Positions 1 through 9,022 of a stretch of 58,069 bases of DNA are shown one piece after another. This stretch comes from Treponema zioleckii (GTDB lineage: Bacteria; Spirochaetota; Spirochaetia; Treponematales; Treponemataceae). The first letter of the stretch is position 1. Every line of letters starts with the position of its first letter. The position numbers were made by a program, and so were the translations under genes. The notes under the pieces are model-generated. The model ran no database searches and was not told the origin of the DNA. It saw only the letters and a list, made by a program, of their open reading frames with translations. Location of the stretch: positions 1-58,069 of the forward strand of contig NZ_JPUF01000017.1 of the NCBI RefSeq assembly GCF_014737315.1. The letters are read 5' to 3'.

Positions 1-56
1 ATATATAACGACTTTGAATTTGTATTTTTCTAAACATAATAAACCGTTTTGATCCT

Positions 57-1082
57 ATGCCTGGAATTGATATTGATAAAACAATATGCTGTTATGGATG
101 TTTTTCAGAAGACCGAAGGATGTTTTATTATTGGTTCGATAGAATATCCAATCCTTCTAAAAGAGTTTTTATAATATCCCCGAATGAGTTTCAAAAAGCT
201 GATTTCCAACATACTGAAAACTGTAAAAACGACCAACGCACATATAGAACTAATACTATAAATTTGAGTTTATCCAGATTAGAAGGTGATTCTGCAAGAT
301 ACTTGGCTATGCGAGAAGTTTACACTAATCTAAAGAGAATCCTAGAAGAACATGTACTAATAGAATCTGAATATATAATTTGCGAGTATGTAAATATTAT
401 AAAAAACTGCTTTAGAGAAACTTGTAACGATAATTTTGTTTCTGATATTTATAAGCATTTTGAAGAAAAATTAAACAAAGACAGCCTTTTGCCAAATGGA
501 CAAAAATGTTTTATAGCTGCTTATAATGGAATCAAAACAAAAGAGTTTCTAACAAAATTATCTATACTAAAGACTCTAGATTTTGATTTAGGTATTTTCC
601 CTTTACCAAAAAAAGATCAATTTCCAGAAATTGGATATATCGGAGAATTTTATTCAAAAAACGAAATGAAAAAATACATGAGTAATTTCTTTTATTACTC
701 TGAAATAGCATATAAAGATATGGTTGAGAAAAACTTTACTAATTTGAAAGATTATTTTTCTCTTTATTTGGATATACCATATCAAATTATATATAATTTG
801 GAGACAGGTAAAAAAGACTGTTTTTATAATGGAGTTACCTACTATCATATTCCAAGTAATGCAATTGAATATCCCTGTTTGAGAAATGGTAATATTACTT
901 ATACAGACTTTTATAACGAAATGATTCAAAATACAAAAGGAATGCATTCAGCATCTTTATGCTCATCAATAATTGAAAATTTTATTCCTGGAGGTTTAGA
1001 AAACTTTCCATTTTCAAAGTATGTATATGAATTGATTCAGAAAGATATTGATAGTTTATTTAAGGATTTTAAGAGTTTTTAA
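57..1082 (+). CDS. Hypothetical protein, possible SIR2-like C-terminal part
   Basis: A 341-residue protein that I cannot assign to a family. The first 45 residues read like the last strand-helix-strand of a SIR2/Rossmann-type nucleotide-binding domain: hydrophobic strand ICCYG, then SEDRRMF, a helix, then RVFIISP. The rest is a mixed alpha/beta region rich in Phe, Tyr and Asn with no visible catalytic motif, signal peptide or membrane segment. The frame is open back to position 18, and an out-of-frame stretch at 1-30 would join it if one T were added to the T run at 25-29. The true N-terminus may therefore lie left of the window. No clear Shine-Dalgarno precedes the ATG. It lies 180 bases before the rloA-rloB-hsdR run on the same strand, which suggests a defence accessory role (inference). 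Confidence 0.5.
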   Translation: MPGIDIDKTICCYGCFSEDRRMFYYWFDRISNPSKRVFIISPNEFQKADFQHTENCKNDQRTYRTNTINLSLSRLEGDSARYLAMREVYTNLKRILEEHVLIESEYIICEYVNIIKNCFRETCNDNFVSDIYKHFEEKLNKDSLLPNGQKCFIAAYNGIKTKEFLTKLSILKTLDFDLGIFPLPKKDQFPEIGYIGEFYSKNEMKKYMSNFFYYSEIAYKDMVEKNFTNLKDYFSLYLDIPYQIIYNLETGKKDCFYNGVTYYHIPSNAIEYPCLRNGNITYTDFYNEMIQNTKGMHSASLCSSIIENFIPGGLENFPFSKYVYELIQKDIDSLFKDFKSF

Positions 1083-1262
1083 TTTATGGAGTAAATTATA
1101 GCAGAAACAGAAAAACAATTTAGAGCAAGATTTGCAAGAGTGGAATTACTTGAGTTTTTACTTTGTATGTCAAAAGTAATTGAAAATTTGCATAAAATCT
1201 GCAAAAATAACAATACTTTTGGTGTTTTATGTCGATAATAGATTAGATATCAAGGAGTTTAT

Positions 1263-2522
1263 ATGATTATTGATTTTTCTATTGCAAATACATATTCAAT
1301 AAGAGAAAAACAGACTATAAGTTATGAACCTACCAGTTATGATGAATCCGATAAACTTCATTACATTGATGTTGAAGGAACAAAATTACTAAAAACAGCA
1401 TGTATTTATGGACCGAATGCTGCAGGAAAGTCAAATATAGCTCTTGCCCTGAGATTTTATTTAAATTTCATGGCATATTCTTTTTATTCCAGCAGACCAG
1501 ATTCTGAAATTCCACTAATTCCATTTGTGTTTACCTATGACGATATAGATTCTATCTGTGGAGAATTTGATCTTAATTTTTTTGCTCTCAGTACAGAGGA
1601 ACAACGCTATGTAAAATATAGCTATCATCTAAAAATGAATCGAAAACAAATAATAGAAGAATCTTTATCTTATTACCCTAAGAAATTACCAAGGCTTGTT
1701 TTCGAGCGTAGAATGCAAAATATAGAATGGGGAGCATCTATCAAAGGAGCAAAAAAGGCTTTGGAAGATATAATTCTTCCTAACTGTACTGTTATTTCTG
1801 CTGGTTCAAAAACAAATTTCACTGTATTAAAAGATGTATTCACTTATATGTCGATTCGTTTTAAGGGATATATAGGAGTTTATTCTGATGGAAACATATC
1901 ACAAGACTTATTAAAAAAACTTGATGAAGATTATTCTCTAAATAAAAAAGCAACAGGATTTTTATCTTATGCAGATTTTGGTTCTATTTCTGAAATCGCA
2001 ATTCGAGCAGAGAAGAACGATACTAATAATGCTGGAATGAATGAAAATAAAAATATAAAGCGTCGGGCAACAGTTATTCATGAATACAACAATAAAAAAT
2101 ATCCATTACCTTTAGGCTGGGAATCGGCTGGAACAGTAAGAATGCTTGAACTTGTTGAACCTCTTGTAGAATCTTCGCGTTCCAGCATGACAATAATTGA
2201 TGAATTAGAGTCATCATTACATCAAGATTTAGTAGAAAGCTTTTTAAGATTATTCCTTGAATTATCAAAAGATTCACAATTACTTTTTACAACCCATAAT
2301 CAAGCTTTCCTTGATTCAGGATTACTATTAGATGATGAAATTTGGTTTTGCAGTAAAACAAATGATGGTAATAGTGTATATGATTCAATTTCTGATTATA
2401 CAGGTCTAAGAAAAGAAACTTCTCGTAAAAAATTATATCAGGCAGGAAAATTCGGAGCTTTACCGAATATTGACATTCAGAAATTAAAGGATTTGTTCAA
2501 TGGCAAGAGCGAAGAAAAATAA
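1263..2522 (+). CDS. rloA: RloA-like AAA/OLD-family ATPase
   Basis: A 419-residue ATP-binding protein of the AAA15/AAA21 (SMC/OLD-like) type. The Walker A motif GPNAAGKS is at about residues 50-57, after an N-terminal strand typical of these ATPases. The Walker B/D-loop segment TIIDELESSLH is near residue 310, and the switch segment FTTHNQAFLDSG near 341. A GGAG-like Shine-Dalgarno (AAGGAG) precedes the ATG. The stop lies inside the start of the next gene, so it is translationally coupled to RloB. RloA/RloB pairs are known companions of type I restriction loci (R-linked ORFs), and hsdR follows directly. By analogy with other ATPase-plus-Toprim pairs it probably acts as an ATP-driven sensor for the RloB nuclease-like partner. 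Family call strong; antiviral role inferred. Confidence 0.85.
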   Translation: MIIDFSIANTYSIREKQTISYEPTSYDESDKLHYIDVEGTKLLKTACIYGPNAAGKSNIALALRFYLNFMAYSFYSSRPDSEIPLIPFVFTYDDIDSICGEFDLNFFALSTEEQRYVKYSYHLKMNRKQIIEESLSYYPKKLPRLVFERRMQNIEWGASIKGAKKALEDIILPNCTVISAGSKTNFTVLKDVFTYMSIRFKGYIGVYSDGNISQDLLKKLDEDYSLNKKATGFLSYADFGSISEIAIRAEKNDTNNAGMNENKNIKRRATVIHEYNNKKYPLPLGWESAGTVRMLELVEPLVESSRSSMTIIDELESSLHQDLVESFLRLFLELSKDSQLLFTTHNQAFLDSGLLLDDEIWFCSKTNDGNSVYDSISDYTGLRKETSRKKLYQAGKFGALPNIDIQKLKDLFNGKSEEK

Positions 2523-3114
2523 ACCTACCGTGACTACAATTTTGCTTGTTGTTGAGGGAACAACTGAAAAAATATATTTTGAACGCTTAAAGGGCTTAGA
2601 AAGATATTCTTCCCTAAAAATCAGACCAGATTTACCTAAACATAGCAATTTAACGACTCTTTTGGATTATGCAAAAGATGAGCAAGCCTCAGGAGCTTAT
2701 GATTATGTCTGGCTCCTTTTTGATCGCGATGTTTTGCAAACTCAAAAACTTCCAAAAACAACATTAGATTTAATTAATAATCCGGAAAAACTTAAAAAGC
2801 ATGGAATAGATATTGCAGACTCTATGCCTTGTTTTGAAATATGGTTTTTACTCCATTATTGTTTACCAAAACAAACTTATAAAAATCAAGATAAACTTAT
2901 TGAAGAATTGTGTAAACATATTCCAAACTATTGTAAAAAACAGGAATGGCTTGATAAAAATGATATCTATTCAATGCTCAAAGATAAGATTAATACTGCT
3001 TTAGAAAACTCAAAAACATTAAGAGAACGAAATAAAAACGCAGATTCTTCTGATTACAGTATGTGCAATGTCGATTTGCTGATTGAAAAAATACAAGAAC
3101 TAGGAAAAAAGTGA
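2500..3114 (+). CDS. rloB: RloB-family protein (Toprim-like)
   Basis: A 204-residue RloB-family protein. The N-terminal strand LLVVEGTTEKIYFE carries the conserved Glu (about residue 19), and LLFDRD (about 71-76) supplies the Asp-x-Asp pair expected of a Toprim-like metal site. CFEIWFLLHY at about residue 111 is another family-typical segment. The gene starts 23 bases inside rloA and ends nine bases before hsdR, so rloA, rloB and hsdR form one transcription unit. The likely role is the nuclease-like effector partner of RloA. The ORF is full length for the family with no disruption seen. Confidence 0.87.
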   Translation: MARAKKNKPTVTTILLVVEGTTEKIYFERLKGLERYSSLKIRPDLPKHSNLTTLLDYAKDEQASGAYDYVWLLFDRDVLQTQKLPKTTLDLINNPEKLKKHGIDIADSMPCFEIWFLLHYCLPKQTYKNQDKLIEELCKHIPNYCKKQEWLDKNDIYSMLKDKINTALENSKTLRERNKNADSSDYSMCNVDLLIEKIQELGKK

Positions 3115-3123
3115 GAGTATTTT

Positions 3124-6100
3124 ATGGCAGACAGCGAAAAACAGTTTGAAAGCGACATTGAAAAGTATTTAATCTCTTCCGAAGGTGGTTGGCGGCAGGC
3201 ACATGATGCAGGCTATCGTGCAGGCAATGCCGACGGCTATGCTTTGGATATTGCAACTTTAATCGGCTTTATCCGCGATACTCAGCCAAAAGCCTGGACT
3301 CGCTTTGAAAAGATGAATCCTTCAAATACAGAGCATGCTTTCTACCAGTCTTTTGAAGATGCTGTAAATAATGATGGACTTATTTCTGTTTTACGCCATG
3401 GCTTTAAGCATCTTGGAATTGAATTTAAGGTTTGCTATTTTAAGCCTGAAAACTCATTGAATCAAACAGCCCTTGAACACTATAAACAAAATGTATGTCA
3501 TTGTATTAGACAATGGCATTACACTACAGAAAACAACAACTCTGTAGATATGGTGCTTGCTGTAAATGGCATTCCCCTTGTTGCAATTGAACTAAAAAAT
3601 CAACTAACCGGGCAGAGTTGCGATAATGCAAAATTACAATGGATAAATGACCGTGATATTAAAGAAAGCTGCTTTAAGCTTAATCACAGAATCTTAGTTT
3701 ATTTCTGTATTGATTTATATAACGCTTTTATGGCTACAAAAAAGCCAATGAAGGAAGATGATTTTCTTCCATTTAATCAAGGCTCTAATGGCCCTGGTGT
3801 CGATGGTGGTGCTGGAAACCCTCAAAGTGTTGATGATGATTATGTAACTTCATATATCTGGAAAGAAGTTTTACAGAAAGACAAGCTTCTGGATATTCTG
3901 AACAAATTTATTCACTATGAAAACTATCAGGAAACATATATTGACGAGAACGGCGAAGAAAAAATAAAAACTGTTAAGAAGGTTATTTTCCCCCGCTATC
4001 ATCAGCTTGATGTTGTACGAAAACTGATTGCAGATGTTCGTGAAAAAGGAAGCGGCACAAATTATCTGGTTGAACACAGTGCTGGAAGTGGAAAGAGTAA
4101 CAGTATTGCTTGGGTTGCTTATCGTCTGGCGTCTCTCTTTGATGATAACGACAAGCCAATGTTCAATTCTGTTATCATAATTACTGACCGCAAAGTTTTG
4201 GATCAGCAGTTGCAGGAAACCGTCAGTGGTTTTGACCATACAATCGGAAGCGTTATTACAATTGATGACAAAACCGAAGTTGATGGCGAAAAGAACTCCA
4301 AAGCCTTACGAAATGCAATCAACGATGGAAAAAGAATCATCATCACAACATTGCAAAAATTCCCTGTGATTTATGAGCAAGTTGAAGGTGTTAATGGAAA
4401 GAAGTTTGCCATTATTGTAGATGAAGCTCATTCAAGCCAGACTGGTGACAGTGCCAAAAAACTTAAGATTGCCCTTGACGATAAAACTGATGCCCTCAAA
4501 GAATGGGAAGAAATAGAAGCCGATAACGAAGAAAAAACTCCAGACAGTGAAGATGAGCTGATTAAGGAAATGACGGCTCATGGTAATCACAAGAACCTAA
4601 GCTTCTTTGCCTTTACTGCAACTCCTAAAAACAAGACATTGGAAATGTTTGGAACTCGGCAGGCTGATGGAAGTTTTAAGCCTTTCCATGTTTATTCTAT
4701 GAGACAGGCAGTTGAAGAAGGCTTCATAATGAATGTCCTTGAAAACTATACGACCTACAAAAATTGCTACAAGATTTTGCAGGAATCCAGTGACGATCCT
4801 CAGGTATTTGCTTCAAAAAGTGTAAAGCTTATAAAAAGATATGAGGAACTTCATCCTCATAACTTGCAGCAAAAATCTCAGATTATCGTTGAAACATACA
4901 TGGATAGAACCCGCCATGCAATAAATGGTCGTGGTAAAATGATGGTCGTAACTGCAAGCCGTCTTGCCGCTGTTCGATATTACCATGAAATCAAACGCTA
5001 TATTGAAACTCAAGCTGCAAAAGACGATGCCTATAAAAATCTCGAAATATTCATAGCTTTTTCAGGAAGCCTGAAAGATCCTGAAGACCCGACAGAAACA
5101 GAATATACAGAAAGCGGAATGAACCGAGATCATAACGGAAGACCTGTTAGTGAAGCTCAAACAAAGAAAGTATTCCATGATGAAGGAAATATTCTTATTG
5201 TTGCGGAAAAATACCAGACAGGTTTTAGCGAATCCTACCTGCATACAATGATTGTCGATAAAAAGCTGCGTGATGTAAAAGCTGTTCAAACTCTTAGTCG
5301 CCTGAATAGAACCTGCGAAGGAAAAGATGATACTTTTATTTTGGACTTCGTAAATACTAAAGAACAGATTCTAGAAGCATTCCAGCCATATTTTCAAACA
5401 ACTGAATTAAAAGAAGAATTAAATAAAAACCTGATTTATCAGACTCAGAAGCTTTTACGTGGATATAAGATTTACAATGATGAAGATATCAAAAATGTTA
5501 CAGATATCTATCTGGCTCAAAAGAAAAATCCATCAAAGCAGGCAAAGATTACAAATGCACTTTTGCCAGTTGTTCAAGGATATAATAATTTGAATCAGGA
5601 ACAAAGGTATCAATTTAGAAAACTTTTGCGATCTTTTGTAAAATGGTACAACTTTATTTCACAGATTATCCGAATGTTCTCTAAAGATTTACATAGGGAA
5701 TATCTTTTCTGTAAATACCTTGAAAGACTTGTTCCTGCAGATCCTGTTACAATGATTGATATTACAAACAAGATTAAGCTTGAATATTATAAACTTGAAA
5801 AAACTTTTGAGGGTAGCATTGAGCTAAAACCGGAAAATGGTGTTCTTGAACCACAAAGAATTAAAAATACTCCTAGTGAAAAGGAAAAGAAAACTCCGCT
5901 TTCAGAAGTAATAAAAAAGATTAATGAAGAATTTGGAACAAAGTTTACAGAAAGAGATAAAGTAATCTTTGAAGATGTGTTTAATACAATGGTAAAGGAT
6001 GATAAGCTGAAAACATCTGCACGTTCAAATGGTCAACAAATGTTTGAAAATAATATCATGCCTAAATCTTTTGACGATACATTACAAAATTCTTATCTTG

Positions 6101-6210
6101 AAAATATGGAAGCTTACGAATCTTGGCTTAAGGATAAAGAGAAATATAACTTTATGCGAAAGATGATGGCAGAGGCTTTGTATAAGGCTTTTTTGAAGGA
6201 AGGAGTGTAA
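3124..6210 (+). CDS. hsdR: Type I restriction enzyme R subunit (HsdR)
   Basis: A 1028-residue motor and nuclease subunit of a type I restriction-modification enzyme. The N-terminal PD-(D/E)xK nuclease motif has D142, E156 and K158 (VDMVLAV then IELKN). The SF2 translocase follows: Walker A AGSGKS at 320-325, DEAH at 433-436 and the TAT-type motif III in [10 protein letters not shown]. The C-terminal helical region for HsdM contact is present, so the gene looks intact. No hsdM or hsdS is adjacent. The nearest lie 10 kb downstream beyond other genes, and that hsdM has its own nuclease-like domain, so the partner of this HsdR may lie left of the window. Confidence 0.95.
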   Translation: MADSEKQFESDIEKYLISSEGGWRQAHDAGYRAGNADGYALDIATLIGFIRDTQPKAWTRFEKMNPSNTEHAFYQSFEDAVNNDGLISVLRHGFKHLGIEFKVCYFKPENSLNQTALEHYKQNVCHCIRQWHYTTENNNSVDMVLAVNGIPLVAIELKNQLTGQSCDNAKLQWINDRDIKESCFKLNHRILVYFCIDLYNAFMATKKPMKEDDFLPFNQGSNGPGVDGGAGNPQSVDDDYVTSYIWKEVLQKDKLLDILNKFIHYENYQETYIDENGEEKIKTVKKVIFPRYHQLDVVRKLIADVREKGSGTNYLVEHSAGSGKSNSIAWVAYRLASLFDDNDKPMFNSVIIITDRKVLDQQLQETVSGFDHTIGSVITIDDKTEVDGEKNSKALRNAINDGKRIIITTLQKFPVIYEQVEGVNGKKFAIIVDEAHSSQTGDSAKKLKIALDDKTDALKEWEEIEADNEEKTPDSEDELIKEMTAHGNHKNLSFFAFTATPKNKTLEMFGTRQADGSFKPFHVYSMRQAVEEGFIMNVLENYTTYKNCYKILQESSDDPQVFASKSVKLIKRYEELHPHNLQQKSQIIVETYMDRTRHAINGRGKMMVVTASRLAAVRYYHEIKRYIETQAAKDDAYKNLEIFIAFSGSLKDPEDPTETEYTESGMNRDHNGRPVSEAQTKKVFHDEGNILIVAEKYQTGFSESYLHTMIVDKKLRDVKAVQTLSRLNRTCEGKDDTFILDFVNTKEQILEAFQPYFQTTELKEELNKNLIYQTQKLLRGYKIYNDEDIKNVTDIYLAQKKNPSKQAKITNALLPVVQGYNNLNQEQRYQFRKLLRSFVKWYNFISQIIRMFSKDLHREYLFCKYLERLVPADPVTMIDITNKIKLEYYKLEKTFEGSIELKPENGVLEPQRIKNTPSEKEKKTPLSEVIKKINEEFGTKFTERDKVIFEDVFNTMVKDDKLKTSARSNGQQMFENNIMPKSFDDTLQNSYLENMEAYESWLKDKEKYNFMRKMMAEALYKAFLKEGV

Positions 6211-6390
6211 AATATGCTTCCTAAATCTGTTACATTTCATCCATGCCATTGATAATAAAATGAAATTTGACGAGCAGGAAAGGCACCCTGATATGATGGA
6301 TACGCCGTGAGCGAGAGCGAACTGTTTGATAATTTCCTTGCAGTACGCGGAGCAAAGCGACGCATACGCCGCCCATCCAAATTTTTTATA
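6211..6390. other. Non-coding stretch after hsdR, palindrome fragments
   Basis: No credible gene is visible between hsdR and the terminator. The segment around 6300-6380 is GC-richer than its surroundings and contains short self-complementary pieces (for example TACGC/GCGTA around 6341-6375), like the palindromic debris elsewhere in this window. It may be a degraded repeat copy. Confidence 0.3.
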
Positions 6391-6420
6391 AAGCCACCTG
6401 TTTTTGAGGTGGCTTTTTTT
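6391..6420 (+). terminator. Intrinsic terminator of the rloA-rloB-hsdR run
   Basis: A perfect nine-base stem, AAGCCACCT paired with AGGTGGCTT around a seven-base loop, is followed by a run of T. It lies 180 bases after the hsdR stop on the same strand and separates the restriction genes from the next promoter. Confidence 0.85.
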
Positions 6421-6438
6421 GTCTTTTCTCATCATTTT

Positions 6439-6521
6439 GTTGTAAAAAATAAATAACACCACTTGACATTTATAAATTACAACGCTATATTATTCATAGT
6501 TGTAAATATTAAGTTACAACT
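6439..6521 (+). promoter_or_regulatory. Sigma-70-type promoter with repeated TTACAAC operator boxes
   Basis: TTGACA at 6463-6468 and TATATT at 6486-6491 are separated by 17 bases, a near-ideal promoter. Four GTTGTAA/TTACAAC half-sites surround it: 6439-6445 (forward), 6477-6483 (inverted, within the spacer) and a perfect eight-base inverted repeat AGTTGTAA (6498-6505) / TTACAACT (6514-6521) just downstream of the -10. Sites covering the spacer and the start region fit repression by a dimeric regulator. The regulator is not identified in the window. The promoter heads the run of genes ending in the SirTM and macrodomain genes. Confidence 0.75.
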
Positions 6522-6591
6522 CGCAGTAAAACACATCTTTTAATCAGCCTGATCACCTGCTTTTAAGATAAAAACTTAACGAGGTAATTTT

Positions 6592-7396
6592 ATGGAAAAG
6601 ACACAGTTCACATCGGTTCAGCTTTCAAAGGGGTTAATGGAAATCTATGATTTTGGTTCAGTCAAACTTCACGCATTCAAGACTAATGACTTGATTTCGG
6701 ACGAATGTTTTCTGGTGGAAAAAGACGGCCGTTGCTTTATGATTGAATCCCCATGCTTTTTTGATAACATTAAGGAGCTGGAAAAATATATTTCAGACAA
6801 GGGGCTCAAGTATGAGGGTGCAGTCATTGCCTATCATGGAGCGGGGGCTTCTTTTATGAAGGACAGTAAAGTTTATTCGACAAAGAATGCTGATGACTAC
6901 AATCACAACGGTGGCGGGGCAGGGCTTGTTTCAAACTTCGCGGGAGCATTTGGGGAAGCTTTTGATAAATCAATCTATACGACTACGGATTTTATTGAGG
7001 GTGACAGCCTGACCCTTTGCGGTGTGGAAATGAAAATCACCCGCACCCAGGAAGCCTTCGACATCTTCATTCCTGAAATCAATGTGGTTTATACTCACAT
7101 GCTGGGCCACGATGTTCATTCAATTGTCGCAGGAAAAGCACACGTCGACGCACTCATTTCCGTACTGGAATCTTATATCCAGAAAAAAATACGGCCTTGT
7201 CCTGACCAGTCATTATGTTGTGGAAAATCTGGATGATGTTAAAATGAAGATAGAATACCTTAAAGGGCTTAAAAACATCGCAATCAAAAATGTTGATGCT
7301 GCAGGCTTTAAGGCAGCAGTGCAGTCAGCATATCCAAAATATTCAGGTCTGAACTATCTTGATATGTCGGCTGGAATGTTCTTCCCTGGAAAATAA
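6592..7396 (+). pseudogene. Broken gene, metallo-beta-lactamase-fold-like protein
   Basis: The first part encodes 214 residues in one frame and the remainder continues in another frame from about 7187 to the TAA at 7394. Adding the two gives a continuous protein of about 267 residues (…SYIQKK then YGLVLTSHYVVENL…). The break is at an A7 run at 7183-7189, where six A would keep the frame. The fold resembles metallo-beta-lactamase-like hydrolases, but the HxHxDH metal motif is not seen, so function is uncertain. It lies first after a strong promoter and upstream of the sirtuin gene. Either a recent pseudogene or a homopolymer sequencing error. Confidence 0.6.
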
Positions 7397-7413
7397 TTTA
7401 AAAGGAGCCACGA

Positions 7414-7928
7414 ATGACAGTTACAGAAATTGCAGAATATCTTGATAAAGTAGGCTTACAGTATCTGGCAACAATCGGTTTGGATGGGAAGCGTCGTTCG
7501 CCGTTGGCGAACTTATCGAGTTTGCTACGCAAACTCGCATTTTAATCCTGCGAGTTTTTGCTTGCAAAAACTCGGTAAGCAAGCGAAAGCTTGCGACGTT
7601 CTGCACAAACAGCCAGAAGGATATGTTCAAGGAGCTTTCTGTGAATCCTTATATTGACCTTTGTGGTTCCCGTCTTATGGAAAATGAAATTGATACAGCC
7701 TGGATTCGCATGAGTGCAAGGGTTGTCTTTGAAGAAAATCTTACGGTTAAGAAAATGATTATGGAAAAATCTTCCATAGTTCGCCAGCTGTACAAAAATG
7801 ATGCAAATCATTCCTTGTTCAAGGTTTTCTATCTTTCTGAGATTTCCGGCAGTCTGAACAATCTTGGTCATGTTAGGGGACTTGAAGAGAATAAAGCTTT
7901 TTCTAAGCCTGTTGTTTTTAATCTATAG
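7414..7928 (+). pseudogene. Pyridoxamine-5'-phosphate-oxidase-like gene broken by a palindromic element
   Basis: The start has a good Shine-Dalgarno (AAAGGAG) and encodes MTVTEIAEYLDKVGLQYLAT, typical of small FMN-binding PNPOx-like proteins (about 130-150 residues). After the codons for GLDGK the reading frame is replaced by about 110 bases of hairpins carrying a TAA at 7543-7545. Homology resumes in another frame at about 7600 (CTNSQKDMFKEL…) and runs to the TAG at 7926. About 18-20 residues usually found between GLDGK and CTNSQKD are missing. A flavin-dependent redox role is likely for the intact ancestor; this copy cannot make a full protein. Confidence 0.75.
7491..7600. repeat. Four-hairpin palindromic element inside a gene
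   Basis: Four perfect hairpins lie head to tail: GTTCGCC/GGCGAAC (7496-7512), CGAGTTTGC/GCAAACTCG (7517-7537), CGAGTTTTTGC/GCAAAAACTCG (7551-7574) and GCAAGC-GAAA-GCTTGC (7579-7594). Outer CGTCG/CGACG ends could close the whole structure. It has no ORF and interrupts the PNPOx-like gene. It looks like a small non-autonomous selfish element. Confidence 0.7.
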
Positions 7929-7937
7929 AGGTGGAGA

Positions 7938-8852
7938 ATGGAAAACATCAAATCAATCTTACAAAATGCAGACTCAATTCTCATCGGTGCTGGAGCGGGA
8001 CTTTCTACTTCTGCTGGCTTTACCTACAGCGGGCATCGCTTCCAAAAATATTTTGCTGATTTTGAAAAGAAGTACGGCTTTCACGATATGTATTCCGGTG
8101 GTTTTTATCCTTACAAAACTCTTGAAGAAAACTGGGCTTACTGGAGCCGCTACATAATGATTAACCGCTACATGGACGCGACCATTCCAGTTTATGAAGA
8201 ACTCTTTGAACTTGTGAAGAATAAAAATTATTTTATTCTTACGACTAATGTTGACCACTGCTTTCAGAAAGCGGGTTTTGATAAGTCACGACTGTTTTAT
8301 ACTCAAGGGGATTACGGTCTCTGGCAATGTTCGGAGCCTTGTCACAAGAAAACTTACGACAATCAGCTTTTTGTTGAAAAGATGGTCAGGGAACAGGGCT
8401 TTGTAATTCAGGATGATGGTGGTCTGGAACTTCCGGAAAATGGATTTGAAGGAATAAAAATGTCTGTTCCTTCTGAACTGGTTCCCCGCTGTCCTGTGTG
8501 CGGAAAGCCTATGACAATGAATCTTCGCTCAGACAACACTTTTGTGGAAGATGAAGGCTGGAATAAGGCTGCTAGCCGTTATGAAGATTTTCTGAATGAA
8601 AATAAAGATGGAAAGATTGTTTTTCTGGAGCTTGGAGTTGGCGGTAACACTCCGGGAATCATTAAATATCCTTTCTGGAAGATGACCTATGCAAATCCAA
8701 AAGCTGTTTATATCTGCATAAACAAGGGAGAGGCCGAGGTCCCTGGCGAGATTGAAAAACAGAGTATTTGCGTAAATAATGATATTTGGGAGGTGGTGAA
8801 AAAAATGTTCCGCAAAAATGAAAAATATATAAAAATGCGGAATGAAAATTAA
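7938..8852 (+). CDS. SirTM-type (class M) sirtuin, protein ADP-ribosyltransferase
   Basis: A 304-residue SIR2-fold protein. The NAD site GAGAGLSTSAGF is at residues 17-28, TTNVDHCF carries N104 and D106, and TQGDYG has Gln at 123 where deacetylase sirtuins have the catalytic His. That substitution is the hallmark of SirTM enzymes, which ADP-ribosylate lipoylated GcvH-like carrier proteins. A zinc ribbon is formed by C131, C135, C185 and C188. The start has GAGG upstream. A macrodomain gene follows in the same orientation, as in known SirTM operons, but the usual GcvH-like and lipoate-ligase genes are not nearby. The C-terminus is lysine-rich. Probable role: oxidative-stress-linked reversible ADP-ribosylation. 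Confidence 0.85.
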   Translation: MENIKSILQNADSILIGAGAGLSTSAGFTYSGHRFQKYFADFEKKYGFHDMYSGGFYPYKTLEENWAYWSRYIMINRYMDATIPVYEELFELVKNKNYFILTTNVDHCFQKAGFDKSRLFYTQGDYGLWQCSEPCHKKTYDNQLFVEKMVREQGFVIQDDGGLELPENGFEGIKMSVPSELVPRCPVCGKPMTMNLRSDNTFVEDEGWNKAASRYEDFLNENKDGKIVFLELGVGGNTPGIIKYPFWKMTYANPKAVYICINKGEAEVPGEIEKQSICVNNDIWEVVKKMFRKNEKYIKMRNEN

Positions 8853-8907
8853 ATGATATTCCGCAAAATCAAAAATTTCTTGAAAATGCGGAATGGTTGA
8901 TGGATAT

Positions 8908-9003
8908 GCGTTAGGGATTGGAGCACCTGCGAAGCAGTACCGCCTGCGGTATGAAGCGCGGTTAGCGCGGAAGTGCGGAAAGCCCGGCGAACGACGAACG
9001 CCC
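8908..9003 (+). repeat. GCGTTAGGGATTG palindromic repeat, copy 1
   Basis: It begins GCGTTAGGGATTG, contains nested palindromes (ACCGC/GCGGT, CGCG-rich stems) and ends with GGAAAGCCCGGC…CGCCC. It fills the gap between the sirtuin and macrodomain genes. Five further copies occur in the window with the same ends. It probably forms a branched hairpin in RNA and could affect expression of the downstream gene. Confidence 0.8.
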
Positions 9004-9022
9004 AAATGAAGAGGAAAAGGAA

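Noticed and set aside
7183-7189. Programmed frameshift at the A7 run in the 6.6 kb gene
   Set aside because: There is no overlapping-gene context or stimulatory structure, and similar homopolymer breaks occur in many unrelated genes.
7082-7396. Separate small gene at 7082
   Set aside because: It is the frameshifted tail of the 6592 gene; the first 34 codons are out of frame with that gene and have no start signal.
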